A DNA stretch of 64,000 nt from Lophius americanus (Eukaryota; Chordata; Actinopteri; Lophiiformes; Lophiidae), in assembly GCA_037951165.1 (NCBI GenBank), contig JBBDHG010000031.1, positions 434,001 to 498,000 on the forward strand, given 5' to 3'. Shown here in pieces: positions 1 through 49,121 of the stretch. The number at the start of each line of letters is the position of its first letter. Position 1 is the first letter of the stretch. The notes under the pieces were generated by a model that was not told the DNA's origin, did no database searches, and saw only the letters and a list, made by a program, of their open reading frames with translations. The position numbers were made by a program, and so were the translations under genes.

Positions 1-88
1 CCTATGAGGGGCCTGCCACCTCACCCTGGGGGCCAGGCAGCCACCCACGCACTGTTGTGGTTTTTGGGGCCCGTGATTAGCACCTCAC

Positions 89-38877
<38,789 letters not shown>

Positions 38878-39120
38878 TTTGAGGGTTAGGATTAAAACAG
38901 GTAGCTCTCTGGTTGACAGCTCACAATAATAAAAACAAGGCTGAAGTGGATTCTTTTCCTGTGTCCCAGTATAATCGGCTCGGTAAGAAACTGAAATTAG
39001 TTAATGTGACACAAGAAATGGTAGCACTAAAATATTACTCACAATTACTTTTTCCAATTGACCACAAATGAAATATTTTTTGAAATGTTTATGTTTTTAT
39101 TTAGAAATTACTAAGAATAA
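38878..39120. promoter_or_regulatory. Candidate shared (bidirectional) vti1a/zdhhc6 promoter
   Basis: This sequence lies just upstream of the vti1a start codon, on the side facing zdhhc6. No TATA box or CpG island is evident by eye and it is AT-rich. A CG|GTAAGA donor-like site at 38982/38983 on the plus strand could end a non-coding first exon of zdhhc6, joined to the acceptor at 40652-40653. Mammalian VTI1A and ZDHHC6 are also divergent neighbours. Transcription start sites cannot be read from the sequence, so the call is positional inference. Confidence 0.4.
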
Positions 39121-40653
39121 AAAGCTTCTAGAATGAATGGAAAACAACAATGTTCTTTCTAACACAGCATGAAGATGGTTCCTCCTTGCGCACAGAGGAA
39201 GAGGCAAACAAGGAAGTGGTAAGGTTGGAAAATCAAGAACACTTTTCTTCAGATTTAATGACAACTGCGCAAATCAATGCACTCATGGGAGTATGTCGCA
39301 TATTTAAATTGCTATATCATCATGTTTCACCAAAAATCTAGCCTTAAATCGCATCTTTTGAAGCTGGCGAAAAAGGTAGCTAATTGATAGGATGCTAAAC
39401 CGTTGGCGTCACTGCTTATACAATCAATATATTGTAAACTGTGGTAACTTATGTTGTTCCTTTTATTAAAAAAGTGAAGATGATTGGTGATATTTGACAT
39501 TACTCAAAGTTCATCAGTGTTTCCTTGTTAAACTATTTGCAATTTAGCTTCAGGAAGAACTAGCTATGTCATTAGCTCAGTAGCTGTGTTAGTAATTAAG
39601 CCAATTATCTTTAGTCATAAGCTTCAGATTTACATTAGTTAGGTACTGGAATCATTTGCAACCCCATCTATTTAAACTCATTGTTATTTATTTGTACGAC
39701 AGCTATGAGCCCGTGTGACTGGGATCTCTTAGTGATTCCACCCATAGTCAAGTAAGCACATGAGAAATCAACTCATATAAGCATGAAATATTATTATTAT
39801 AAGGTATGGTCTTAAAATTGTATCAAACTTTAAATATCTGAAAAGAAATTTTCGAAACTAACAAACCAAAAAATATATAAACAAATTTACCAAATATCAA
39901 AAGGCACCTCTCTAGTTCATCGGAGATGTGCACACAGACTTTGTGAATAAAGTTTTTTTTTGTTATGCCATGGAAACTGTCTGGACCCTCTTGCAGAGAA
40001 TATTATCTCTGGTTAAGTTTATCGTAAAAAAGATTAAGATTTTATCATGTGGAATTAAACTACATGTCCCTATAATTCCATAGCTGTCACTATTGTGCAC
40101 ACAGCTCCATGCATAATTGAATTTACTTACTGGGACTGCTACATTCTTCATATCATATTCTACTTTTTGGGAGAAAGGGCAGGAAATATGCCTTTCCAAT
40201 TAAAATACACTTAAAACGTCTTAGATTTAATTTGTTGAAACTGCTGAAACCCTGACTTATTAACATTTACACAAATTAACAGAACATAACTGCACTAGTG
40301 CCACAATTCATGTCAGTATCTACTTAAAAAATTAGAATTATCACCACCCTATAGACAATATTTCTATAAACAGAATTATCTGTATGTAGCAGTAGTGTTT
40401 TAAAATTTCTCTCTTTCTCTCTTTTTGAGATGGGCAATCTGGGTCCGTCACAAAGATAGTCTCCAAAAGTGCAAGGAGAGGATGCTACTCTTTGTCGGCA
40501 AAGCAAGAAACAACGGGATACCGAGAGTCCCAGTGATGCAAAACCAATCCAGCTGCTGGAGAAGACGAGAAAAAATATGTGCAACTTCTGCACCGCTGAC
40601 TTTGCAACGTAGCAAAGGAAAAACACATTGAAGCTCGGTTTAATACATTTCAG

Positions 40654-40697
40654 GAACCCCATAACCAAAATACTAGTCCCGACCTTGTAGGAAAAAG
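40654..40697 (+). other. zdhhc6: zdhhc6 5' UTR part of first coding exon
   Basis: A TTTCAG acceptor-like site at 40648-40653 is followed by 44 bases without an upstream ATG before the start codon at 40698. It implies a non-coding first exon further left, with a candidate donor at 38983. The start codon matches the position of the human N-terminus, which diverges over the first ten or so residues before FENL. Confidence 0.5.
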
Positions 40698-43600
40698 ATG
40701 AACTTCTTGTCAACCTTTGTGACTTTTGAGAACCTCTATGAGGTCCGGAGATTGTGCCACTGGGGTCCAATCATAGCACTATCTGTCATTGCTATATGCT
40801 CCACCATGGCCGTTGTGGACTCCATTATCTGGTATTGGCCACTGGACACCACAGGAGGGAGCATTAACTTCCTCATGCTCATCAATTGGACTGTCCTCAT
40901 CCTTTACAACTACTTCAATGCTATGTTTGTGGGACCTGGATACATCCCTCTGGGCTGGAAACCGGTAAGGATCCTGAGTTAGGATAGAGGCTTGTCAATG
41001 ACGATTGTGTAGATAACGTTAAGGATGATGTTATTGCAAGTATGTTGAATCAAATGTTTATTTGTTTGTCCTGAAACAGGAGAATCAACAGGAAACCCAG
41101 TACCTGCAGTACTGCAGAGTCTGCCATGGGTTCAAGGCCCCTAGATCTCACCATTGTCGCAAGTGTAACAGGTAGCTACACTTTCTATCAGATGCGCAAG
41201 TTCTATATGTGCGAATATCGCCCGGGATCATTAGTGTGTGACACAAACTGGCAAATATACGTCATTCCCATTTCAAATTAATACATACGTTTCTTTCCAC
41301 CATTTCATTCTGTTAATGCAAATTTCTCGCTTAAGTTGAAAATATGATGGGACCAATTTGTGTCGTACCATTTGAGTTGCCAGCACCACATTTAATAATT
41401 CAAGTTGCAATCTTCACGACTTCTTCGTGGAGTGTTTCTTTGAAATATTCTATTCGGTATCTTCCAGTAAGGCTTACGCTTAAAATAATCCTGAAGGCAT
41501 CGTGAAGGTATAGTGGCTGGAGTGTTGTGTTTATGGATATCAGGAAAAGACTATCACCCTGGTTTTTTACATGCGGCGATTATTCCGTGGTGGTTTTACG
41601 GGATAATTGTAACGTACCTGCATGTTGAACTCTGCGGCACTCCACAGGTCAGCAGCGGTAAGTGATAGAATAGAACAAACTGTATTAATCATCACGGGAA
41701 AATAGACATGTACACACATATAAGTATACATACAATTAATGAGAGATCACCTTCGAGAGGATGATGAAAGCTCTGGGGTCAGGGGCGTAGACCGAATTTC
41801 CCCAGAAGACAACCGTCCTCTTCCAACGAATACATTGATGAAACGACAGTTTCCAGAGCTTCAAAGCAAAACAGCGTTCTCCAAAACATTTTGTGACCAA
41901 TCACAGATTTGCATTGACTGTATGTTATTGCTTTGTATGAAAAATTTGCGTTTTTCTGAATTTGCACCGAATGTGACACGTGAAAATGTGACGTTTGCAG
42001 GTTTTCATCAGTCGCGCGAGTTGTGGCGCAAATTATCCCAGGTGACATTCGTGTGAGTAAATCGACGCGTTAATTTGCATTGCGTTTGGCGTAAACATTT
42101 ATGTGATCCCACAACAAAAATAATCTTGCAAGGACTGGGACAATTCTGGGTAAAATGAGTATCACAATTTTATTGGTCAGAATCGAGATCAGGAATCTTA
42201 GTACAACCTTTTCTTCTTTTTTTTCTTTTTTTGGTTCCACTGAACTCTCTTGTCTACAGGCAATGTTGACATTGTGTCAGGCCTCTTCAAATAAATAAAT
42301 GTATGGGGTTCCCTGTAAATTTACTCTTTTTCTCTTTTAAGATTTCTTGTAACCTGCTGATGAAGTTGTCAATCTATGTCCTCCCATGAAAAAAAAAGTC
42401 TGCTCCACCAGCACTCCTGTCCTCCTCTGCCTCCCCTCCCTTAGGTGCGTGATGAAGATGGACCACCACTGCCCGTGGATCAACAACTGCTGCGGCCACC
42501 TAAACCACGCCTACTTCACCAGCTTCCTGATTTTGGCTCCGATGGGCTGCTCACATGCCGCCATTATCTTCATCATGACCATGTACACACAGCTGTATGA
42601 GCGGGTGAGTGGGCCTGTGAAGATGTCTGTACATCATGGATGGCCTTTAGGAAACTCTCAAGGTTAACTTAAGGTTACCTTACAGACAAAACAGTAAAAC
42701 AACAAATGTCAGGGAATTAGAAAGAATGATATTTAAATTATAAATAATTAAAAGGACAAACAGTGATCACAAAGAATAGTCGAGTCTAAAAAGAGGAGTT
42801 TTAAGGCGGGAAGGTGTGGAGAGAATCAGTTTCCCAAATGGTTTTTGGCAGAGAGTTTCAGAGACCAGGGGCTGCACGGCTAAAAGTGCTAGACCCCACA
42901 GATGTTAAACGGGCAGGAGGTGTAGCGAAGAGCATGGAGAAGGAAAAGCAAGAGTAAGGGTGCGCAGGGATGAAGAACTACAGGGATGTACAGAAGTGTG
43001 AGGTTATGGAGGGACTTGAAAGTGAGAAGGAGAATCTTACAGGTGCAGCGGTTTTCGACAGGGAGCCGGTGAAGATTTTGAGGGACGGGGGTGATGTGTT
43101 CTATGGAAGGAGTTCTGAACTAGTTGAAGTTTATGGAGCAACTAAGCAGAAAACCAGAGAGGAGAGAGCTGCAGTAGTCGATGTGGGATGTGACCAGGGC
43201 GTTGACGAGGATGGCGGCACTACTAGTTGCTGGAGGTGGAAATATGCAGACCAAGTGATATTATCGATGTGTGCTTCAATTGAAAATGTGCTGTGGAGGA
43301 TGACAGCCGGATTCATGACCTCCTCTCACTGTTCTCCCATCAATGCAGATATCGTTTGGCTGGAGCATCGTGAAGATTGACATGAGCGCTGTGCGTCAGG
43401 TCCAGCCCCTCATGCCCTTCAGCATTCCTGCTTTTGCCGCCACACTCTTTGCCTTAGGTTTGGCTCTGGGCACCACGATTGCTGTCGGCATGCTTTTCTT
43501 CATACAGGTAGGTCTTAAGAACTTCAATGTTGTGCGTAATCTACCACCAAGAGTGGATTTATCCACCGAACAAATTCATTGTTTATATAAAACTTTGTTT

Positions 43601-46600
43601 GTATAAAACTGAGGTTATCATCAGGACAATGAAATCCTCCACCTGCGCCCTCGACCCCTTTCCTACAGCCCTGGTGAAAACTAACATCTCTTCCATCAGT
43701 CCCCTGATCACCGATGTTATAAATCAATCCCTCCAGGCCGGCTTTGTTCCATCTGCCCTAAAAGCCGCCATAATCAGACCACTCCTCAAAAAACCTACTC
43801 TCGATCCAGAACTTTTTGCTAATTACAGGCCCATTTCCAAACTCCCATTCCTCTCCAAAGTTCTGGAAAAAGTAGTTGCTGCCCACCTCCAGGACCACCT
43901 CAAATACAACAACCTCTTTGAAACCTTTCAGTCTGGTTTCCGCTCCGCCCACAGCACAGAAACAGCTCTGCTTAGAGTCACAAATGACCTACGGATGGCA
44001 GCAGATGCTGGTTCACCTTCCCTCCTGATTCTCCTTGATTTATCTGCTGCCTTCGACACAGTTGGCCATGGAATACTCCTACACCGCCTACATCATACCA
44101 CTGGACTCACTGCCACCGCCCTAAACTGGTTTAAATCCTACCTCACTGACAGAACAGAATACGTTTCCCTTGGAAGTTCAAAGTCCCGGACACACACCGT
44201 CACCTGTGGAGTCCCCCAGGGATCAGTCCTTGGCCCCATTCTCTTCATACTATACATGCTCCCCCTTGGCCGTGTCATCAGTCGATATGGACTCTCATTC
44301 CATTGTTACGCTGATGACACACAAATCTACATAAAAACTGACACATGTTCCTCCTCAGCCTCTCCATCCTCATCTTCATCATCTCCCCTGTCAACTCTCC
44401 GCACTTGTCTGGAGGAGATAAAGGTGTGGATGAAAAACAACTTTCTCCAGTTGAACAGCTCCAAAACCGAAGCTATTTTAATTGGCACCCCTCATCAGAC
44501 CCAGTCTTCCTCCATAACCAGTATTACCTTCTCTGGTCACGACATTCCCCTCTCTTCATCAGTCACCAACCTTGGCGTGAGATTCGACCCTCAACTCACT
44601 TTTGAATCCCACATCAAACACATCTGCAAGATCTCCTTTCACCATCTCCGGAATATTTCCAAACTCCGTTCGTCACTAACCTTGAGTGATGCTGAAAAGC
44701 TGGTTCACGCATTCGTTTCCTCCCGACTGGATTACTGTAACTCACTTCTCATCGGGATCCCTGATAAAAGTCTTCAAAGACTTCAGTATGTCCAAAACAG
44801 TGCTGCAAGGATCCTGATGAGAGTTCGTAAACACGAACACATCACCCCTATTCTTCATTCCCTTCATTGGCTTCCCATCTCCACCAGGATTGATTATAAG
44901 ATCTCTCTCCTCACTCACCAGTGCATCCATGGTAACGCACCCCCCTACCTGAAAGAACTACTCACCCCACTGACCTCGACACGATCCCTCCGTTCTACCC
45001 AGTCATACCGCCTCCTCCTTCCCCGGACTAAGCTCAGCACCATGGGAGATCGGGCCTTCTGTTCTGCTGCCCCTCGTCTGTGGAATGCCCTCCCTGACCA
45101 TCTGAGGGCTCCACAGACGACTGACACATTTAAAAAAGGACTTAAAACTTTCCTTTTTAGCAGAACCTATAACTGTAATTAACATTAATGCTTTTGGTCA
45201 CGTTTTTGTATAGTTATTATTATTATTTATTTTATTTTTTTTTATTGATGCTTTTATCTGCTTTTGCCTTGTAGCACTTTGAGATTTGATCCAAATGTAA
45301 AGTGCATTATAAATTAAATGTATTATTATTATTATTATTATTATAAAAGAGCAGAATGAAACACTGTGTCCTCTTTCAGATGAAAGTCATCCTTCGAAAC
45401 AAGACCTCCATTGAGGTGTGGATCGAGGAAAAGGTGAGGATGTCTGTTAGATGTTGCTGTGATTTAGTTGGTTATCAAAGATCTGGAATGTGGAAAAATT
45501 GGATTTAATGAATATGCCTGAGTTTTAAGCTCATGACATTTAAAGATACAATAAACCGCCCTATCCTTCGTTATGGTCCTGCACACATGACCACCTCCTT
45601 TCCACCACCACCGTCTTTCCTATCAGGCCAAAGATAGAATACAGCACTACCAAACAGGGGAGGATTTCATCTTCCCATACGACCTTGGCGGCCGCTGGAT
45701 GAACTTCAAGCAAGTCTTCACATGGACTGGAATGCCCAAGGGTGATGGCCTTGAATGGTCAGTCCATCCCAAGTGTCACCAGCACACCTTAACGGTAGGT
45801 TTTAATCTTTAGTGTCTGTGTTTTTATGCTTTTATTGGGTCAACCTTTGAAATGTATGAAGGATAAGCACTTATAGGGAGTATATGATGGAATAAACCCT
45901 GCTTGTTTTATATTTCTGTGAAACAGCGATTTTAAATGTTCGTTTTCAAACCATATTAACTCTCACACTGCTTTTAAATTCCTTTTAAACAGATCGAGCA
46001 ATTGAAGCAGAAAACTGATAAAAGAGTGAGAAGTGTAAGTATCCATGTTGAGACTTCCGTGTGTTTATATACGTGCAGCATAAGAGAATGTTTGGACGTC
46101 GTATTTTGACCCACTATTCAGTTTAAAGATGATGTCAAGTGCAGTGTATCGGGTCAAGATGAGCCATAGTTCCCTACAGGAGTAACTCGCTAGCAAGCAG
46201 AGAAAAGACCTTTTTTTTTTAAACGGTTAGGGTTAGTGTTACTGTTAAAAGTGTATTGTTTTTTTCTGGACTTTTGACTCTTTCTGGACATTTACTTTTT
46301 AAAAGCTTTGAAGAATTAAGTAGGGAAGATTCACACTGATCAGTCATAACATTATAACCAGTCCGGTGAAGCACATTTATAATATCATTACCATGGCAGC
46401 ATCCAGGCAGCAAGTTAACATTTGATCCTGATGTTTATGTGTTGGAAGCAGAAGGAATGTGCTTGTCCATTCCTTCTGCTGGGACTGGGTCAGAACATCT
46501 CCAGAGCTGCAAGTCTTGTTGGGTGGTGTTCCCGGTCTAAAAGTCGTTAGTGCCTATCGTAGTGACCTAAGGAGGGACAACTGCTGAACAGGTGACCTTC

Positions 46601-48546
46601 ATGGGTATGGAGTTAGATTCCTGCCAAAAGTCCACACACAAACGCAACACGATTCGCGAGCAAAGAGAGTGAGATCCGCGAGCAAAGAGCGTGAGATCCG
46701 CGAGCAGAGTGAGTGAGATCCGCGAGCAGAGTGAGTGAGATCCGCGAGCAGAGTTAGTGTGATTTGCAAAGGAAAAACATGATTGACAAGCAAATGTTCT
46801 ACAAAACGTGCTACAGAAAACTGCAGCATTTCATACAAGTTACAAGTACAAAAGTGCATTTACAAGTATAAGAAAATCCATCCAACAACTGCACAAAACG
46901 AAAAACAACACCTGATTTTTGGCACTAATTTACCGCATGAGAAACGTGCTACTTGTACAAGAGTATCTTACGTTTTGTACAAAAACAGTCTCTGTGTAGT
47001 TCACCCGTTACAACAGCAGGTGTCGCTGTGACTCAGTTCAAAAGTTTTCCACACTGGACCTGACGACTGGAGGCAGCATGAGTTGGACCACATATTTCTA
47101 TGAGCCATCCAATAAAAACTCCAGACTTTTTACCATCTACTATGATAAATTCAATATATACAGAAGCAAAAGATTAATTTATATATGACAAATGTTCAAA
47201 AGTCAAACTATGCAGTAATTTGAACAACTCTCACCAGATTTTAGTTTACCAGTAGACACCTTTTATATATTCTTACAGCTAAGATATTATCTTCAGAAAC
47301 ATAAGGAATGGGAAAATATCTGTGAAGAACCAGATGATATGGAGGAACTGACAGTGAACTATAAAGAGGAAGAATCAAATAAGAGGATGGTGTAAAAAAT
47401 GTAATGTCTGTGCTCGCGAATCACACTCTGCTCGCGGACCACCCGCTCTTTGCTCGCGATTCGTCGTGCTTTTCTTTGTGGACTTTTGGCAGGAATTTAA
47501 CTCCATACATGGGCGTCCAAAGCAAAGTGATACACGTAGGCCCTGTTGTCAAATTCCACAGAGGAGGTACTTTAGCACAAATAGCTGAAAAGGTCAGTGT
47601 TTGTTTTAATAGAAAATTGTCAATTAATGACCACGCATAATTGTTTTGGTGGCATAAAGGGGGACCCTGGACAAGTGTAGGCAGGTTTTATTAATGTTAT
47701 GGCACATCAGTGTATATCACATCTGTCCAGTCCGACTCTGTTGTGATTATTCATCCTTCATATTTTCTAAATGAACCTATTGAATGTTTTTTTGAATTCA
47801 ATGAGTCTTATGTAAATAAATATTGGTTTTGAAAGTACATATAGGGAATGCTTAATTAATACTACTTCATACCACCTCTGTATCTGTCAGTGCCTTCAGT
47901 TAGAAACAATTTCGACACACGCTAAAATAAAATCAGCATTACCAGATTTTTGTATGTCTGTTTTTTTTCGTCTGGACCTTCCTGACCCAGCATCCTGAAA
48001 ACATCCCTGTGTACTGTGTGAGTTTTGCTCAGAGTGGTAGAATAACCATGTCTCTTGTATCTGTCAACCAGCAGGTCCAGTACCAGGCAGTGGAAGTCTA
48101 CAATGGAGCTTGCTGCCCTTTGAGCAAAGGTTGCCAAACCTTTTTCAGAACGCCCTGCACTGAGGAGCCCAGGATCCCCCTCAGAAAGGGGGACACCATC
48201 CTGGCCACTCGTGGCACCAAGTGAGTAAATGCAGGCTGACCAAAAAGACAACTTCTTTTGTAATACGGGTGTAATCAGGCTGTAATAATGGCGCAAAACA
48301 TCTTTCTCTGTAGGTGGTGGATGTATGGGGACAAAGTGTTGAGTGAGGAGCAGATGAGAGGTAAAAGGAGTCGATTTTTTTGTGTTTGGATAAACTCAAG
48401 GCAGCTAACGTTTAACAATCTTTTTTGTCCTTTCACGTCTTTCAGCTGGGGAGCGTGTAAGGGGCTGGTTTCCAAGGCGATGTGTGGAAAAGTGCCATTA
48501 TGACACTGCTGCCAGCGATGGCACCAGTGACAAGAAAGGAAATTAA
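40698..48546 (+). CDS. zdhhc6: zdhhc6, ER palmitoyltransferase (complete, 10 coding exons)
   Basis: DHHC-family protein S-acyltransferase of the endoplasmic reticulum; the mammalian enzyme palmitoylates calnexin and other ER proteins. Exons: 40698-40964, 41080-41171, 42445-42604, 43349-43507, 45380-45433, 45627-45794, 45993-46034, 48075-48220, 48314-48360, 48446-48546. All splice sites are GT-AG and the phases join to 411 residues (human 413). Order along the protein: transmembrane segments near residues 25-45 and 57-80; cysteine-rich domain CRVCHGFKAPRSHHCRKCNR; catalytic DHHC (residues 126-129, Cys129 as in human); transmembrane segments near 147-170 and 195-222; then a C-terminal SH3-like region. 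That region keeps the CCPL pair (327/328) and Cys342, corresponding to the regulatory acylation sites 328/329/343 of human ZDHHC6. The end, KKGN, fits a KKXX ER-retrieval signal. Introns 3, 4 and 7 carry transposons. Confidence 0.97.
41668..41740 (+). repeat. Dispersed repeat related to the 18.6-kb copy (copy 3), zdhhc6 intron 2
   Basis: ATAGAATAGAACAAACTGTA then TTAATCATCACGGGAAAAT, followed by an ACACACATATAAG-type tail as in the 18.6-kb copy. Confidence 0.4.
41870..42110 (+). repeat. Possible short dispersed repeat, zdhhc6 intron 2
   Basis: Shares blocks with 15650-15790 and has CG-rich pieces unlike the rest of the intron (GTCGCGCGAGTTGTGGCGCA). Probably a non-autonomous DNA element; no ends established. 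Confidence 0.3.
42445..42604 (+). CDS. zdhhc6: zdhhc6 exon 3 with the catalytic DHHC motif
   Basis: A pyrimidine-rich CTTAG acceptor and a GTGAGT donor bound this exon. It reads RCVMKMDHHCPWINNCCGHL and continues through the third transmembrane segment to LYER. The DHHC cysteine (codon 129) forms the acyl-enzyme intermediate, and the flanking Cys/His residues are the zinc ligands of the family. Translation past the donor (VSGPVKM...) departs from the family, confirming the exon end. Confidence 0.96.
42667..43250 (-). mobile_element. Decayed L2-clade LINE 3' part, antisense in zdhhc6 intron 3
   Basis: Read on the minus strand, the sequence gives VLVNALVTSHIDYCSSLLSG, then a broken LQLVQNS..ITPVL-like stretch and PLVSETLCQKPFGKLI..TPSRLKTPLFRLDYSL. 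These match the C-terminal part of L2/CR1-type reverse transcriptase proteins (SRLDYCNSLL .. LWNSLP .. FKxxLKTHLF). Many stops and shifts are present. It is a different, older subfamily from the plus-strand copy in the next intron. Confidence 0.7.
43600..45345 (+). mobile_element. L2-clade LINE with open reverse-transcriptase frame, zdhhc6 intron 4
   Basis: A frame open from 43527 to 45182 (551 codons) encodes an L2-type reverse transcriptase from about codon 30: SSTCALDPFPTALVK, LFANYRPISKLPFLSKVLEK, FQSGFRSAHSTETALL, LLDLSAAFDTVGH, GVPQGSVLGPILF and the catalytic YADD (44306-44317), followed by the SRLDYCNSLLIGIP..LQYVQNSAARIL..LHWLPI..LWNALPDHLR C-terminal region. The apurinic endonuclease half is missing, so it is 5'-truncated. 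The 3' end is GTGCATTATAAAT followed by (ATT)n, as is usual for this clade. It lies in sense orientation with zdhhc6. The lack of stops suggests a fairly recent insertion. Confidence 0.9.
46606..47507. mobile_element. Foldback DNA element with ~110-bp inverted ends and 6-bp target duplication
   Basis: The ends are TATGGAGTTA and TAACTCCATA. The inverted repeats extend about 110 bases with roughly 80% identity by eye, including CCTGCCAAAAGTCCACA and CGCGAGCAAAGAG. Direct repeats CATGGG flank it at 46600-46605 and 47508-47513. The left arm has about five copies of a ~22-bp unit containing GATCCGCGAGCA (about 46660-46765). The insertion interrupts a Tc1-like relic whose transposase text resumes on the right side, which confirms the borders. 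No known transposase is seen. I could not assign a superfamily. Confidence 0.8.
47279..47395 (+). other. Exon-like ORF inside the foldback element
   Basis: A pyrimidine-rich stretch ending in TTACAG (47273-47278) is followed by 38 open codons, LRYYLQKHKEWENICEEPDD then MEELTVNYKEEESNKRMV, and a TAA. It looks like a terminal coding exon with a 3' splice site: acidic, hydrophilic and with balanced codon use unlike the flanks. It may be the last transposase exon left in a deletion derivative. I recognise no homologue. Confidence 0.4.
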
Positions 48547-48550
48547 TAAA
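48545..48550 (+). terminator. AATAAA poly(A) signal overlapping the zdhhc6 stop
   Basis: The canonical hexamer begins inside the TAA stop codon (48544-48546), which is itself followed by an in-frame second TAA. If used, the 3' UTR would be only some 20-35 bases. A weaker ATTAAA occurs at 49080-49085, just before a Tc1-like relic. Which one is used cannot be decided from sequence alone. Confidence 0.4.
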
Positions 48551-49121
48551 GTGAGCGGGCTCCCTGCAGGGCCGGAGTGTAAAGTCAACAGAATGTGTGA
48601 TGGAGACGTCAGGACTGATTCTACCGGCTTGTCGTCAAGAATTCTGTTGTAAAATTTCTCACAAACTCAACTTCTTCATTGGTAACCTCAATTAATGTCT
48701 TAAAGAGAACTGTTCCCACGAGTTCGGTTTGACTCCTCTGACCAAAAGTCTTAATGTCCAAGAACTGCCAGCAGGCTTTAACATGACGGCGTTGTTATTT
48801 ACATGACTTTTTACTAGAATCTGTTGTTTTTACTTGTGGTGATGTCCTGTTTGTGCAAATTATGCAAAGCCTCTGCCCAGCTAACCCCAGGGCTTCGTCA
48901 TGCAACTCTTTCTATAGTATGGTGATAACATTTCAATTCTTTCAAATTTTTTTTTTTTTTTAAACAAATTATTGGCCTCAAAGTATAAAATGAAAATTTT
49001 AAAAATCTTCACATAAGAGCTGTTTTTCTTCTTCTGTTATGTTGATTATTATATGGCTGGTGCAGGGATGCTTCGAATCATTAAACTCTAATGGAATGTC
49101 ATGTTAGATTTTCAGCTTGAC

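Larger units (their letters stand above)
46333..47714 (+). mobile_element. Tc1/mariner-like relic in zdhhc6 intron 7, split by a later insertion
   Basis: The left terminal repeat (ACTGATCAGTCATAACATTA) and the right one (its near reverse complement ending ATCAGTGTA) bound the element. Inside are decayed transposase pieces: SAGTGSEHLQSCKSCWV-like on the left and FHRGGTLAQIAEKVSVCFN on the right, matching the HRRATVAQIAEKV region of fish Tc1-like transposases. A 902-base foldback element sits between the two halves. Removing it leaves only about 470 bases, so the relic was also internally deleted. Confidence 0.75.

Noticed and set aside
40324..40770. 148-residue antisense ORF overlapping the first coding exon of zdhhc6
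   Set aside because: Overlaps a known exon in antisense and has no recognised domain; long antisense frames over coding or balanced sequence are common by chance.
42970..43380. 136-residue plus-strand ORF in zdhhc6 intron 3
   Set aside because: It is the antisense of a decayed L2 reverse transcriptase, read in the wrong direction.
47404..47640. 78-residue ORF as a possible gene
   Set aside because: Chimera of the foldback element's right arm and Tc1-like transposase text (HRGGTLAQIAEKV); a relic, useful only to prove nesting.
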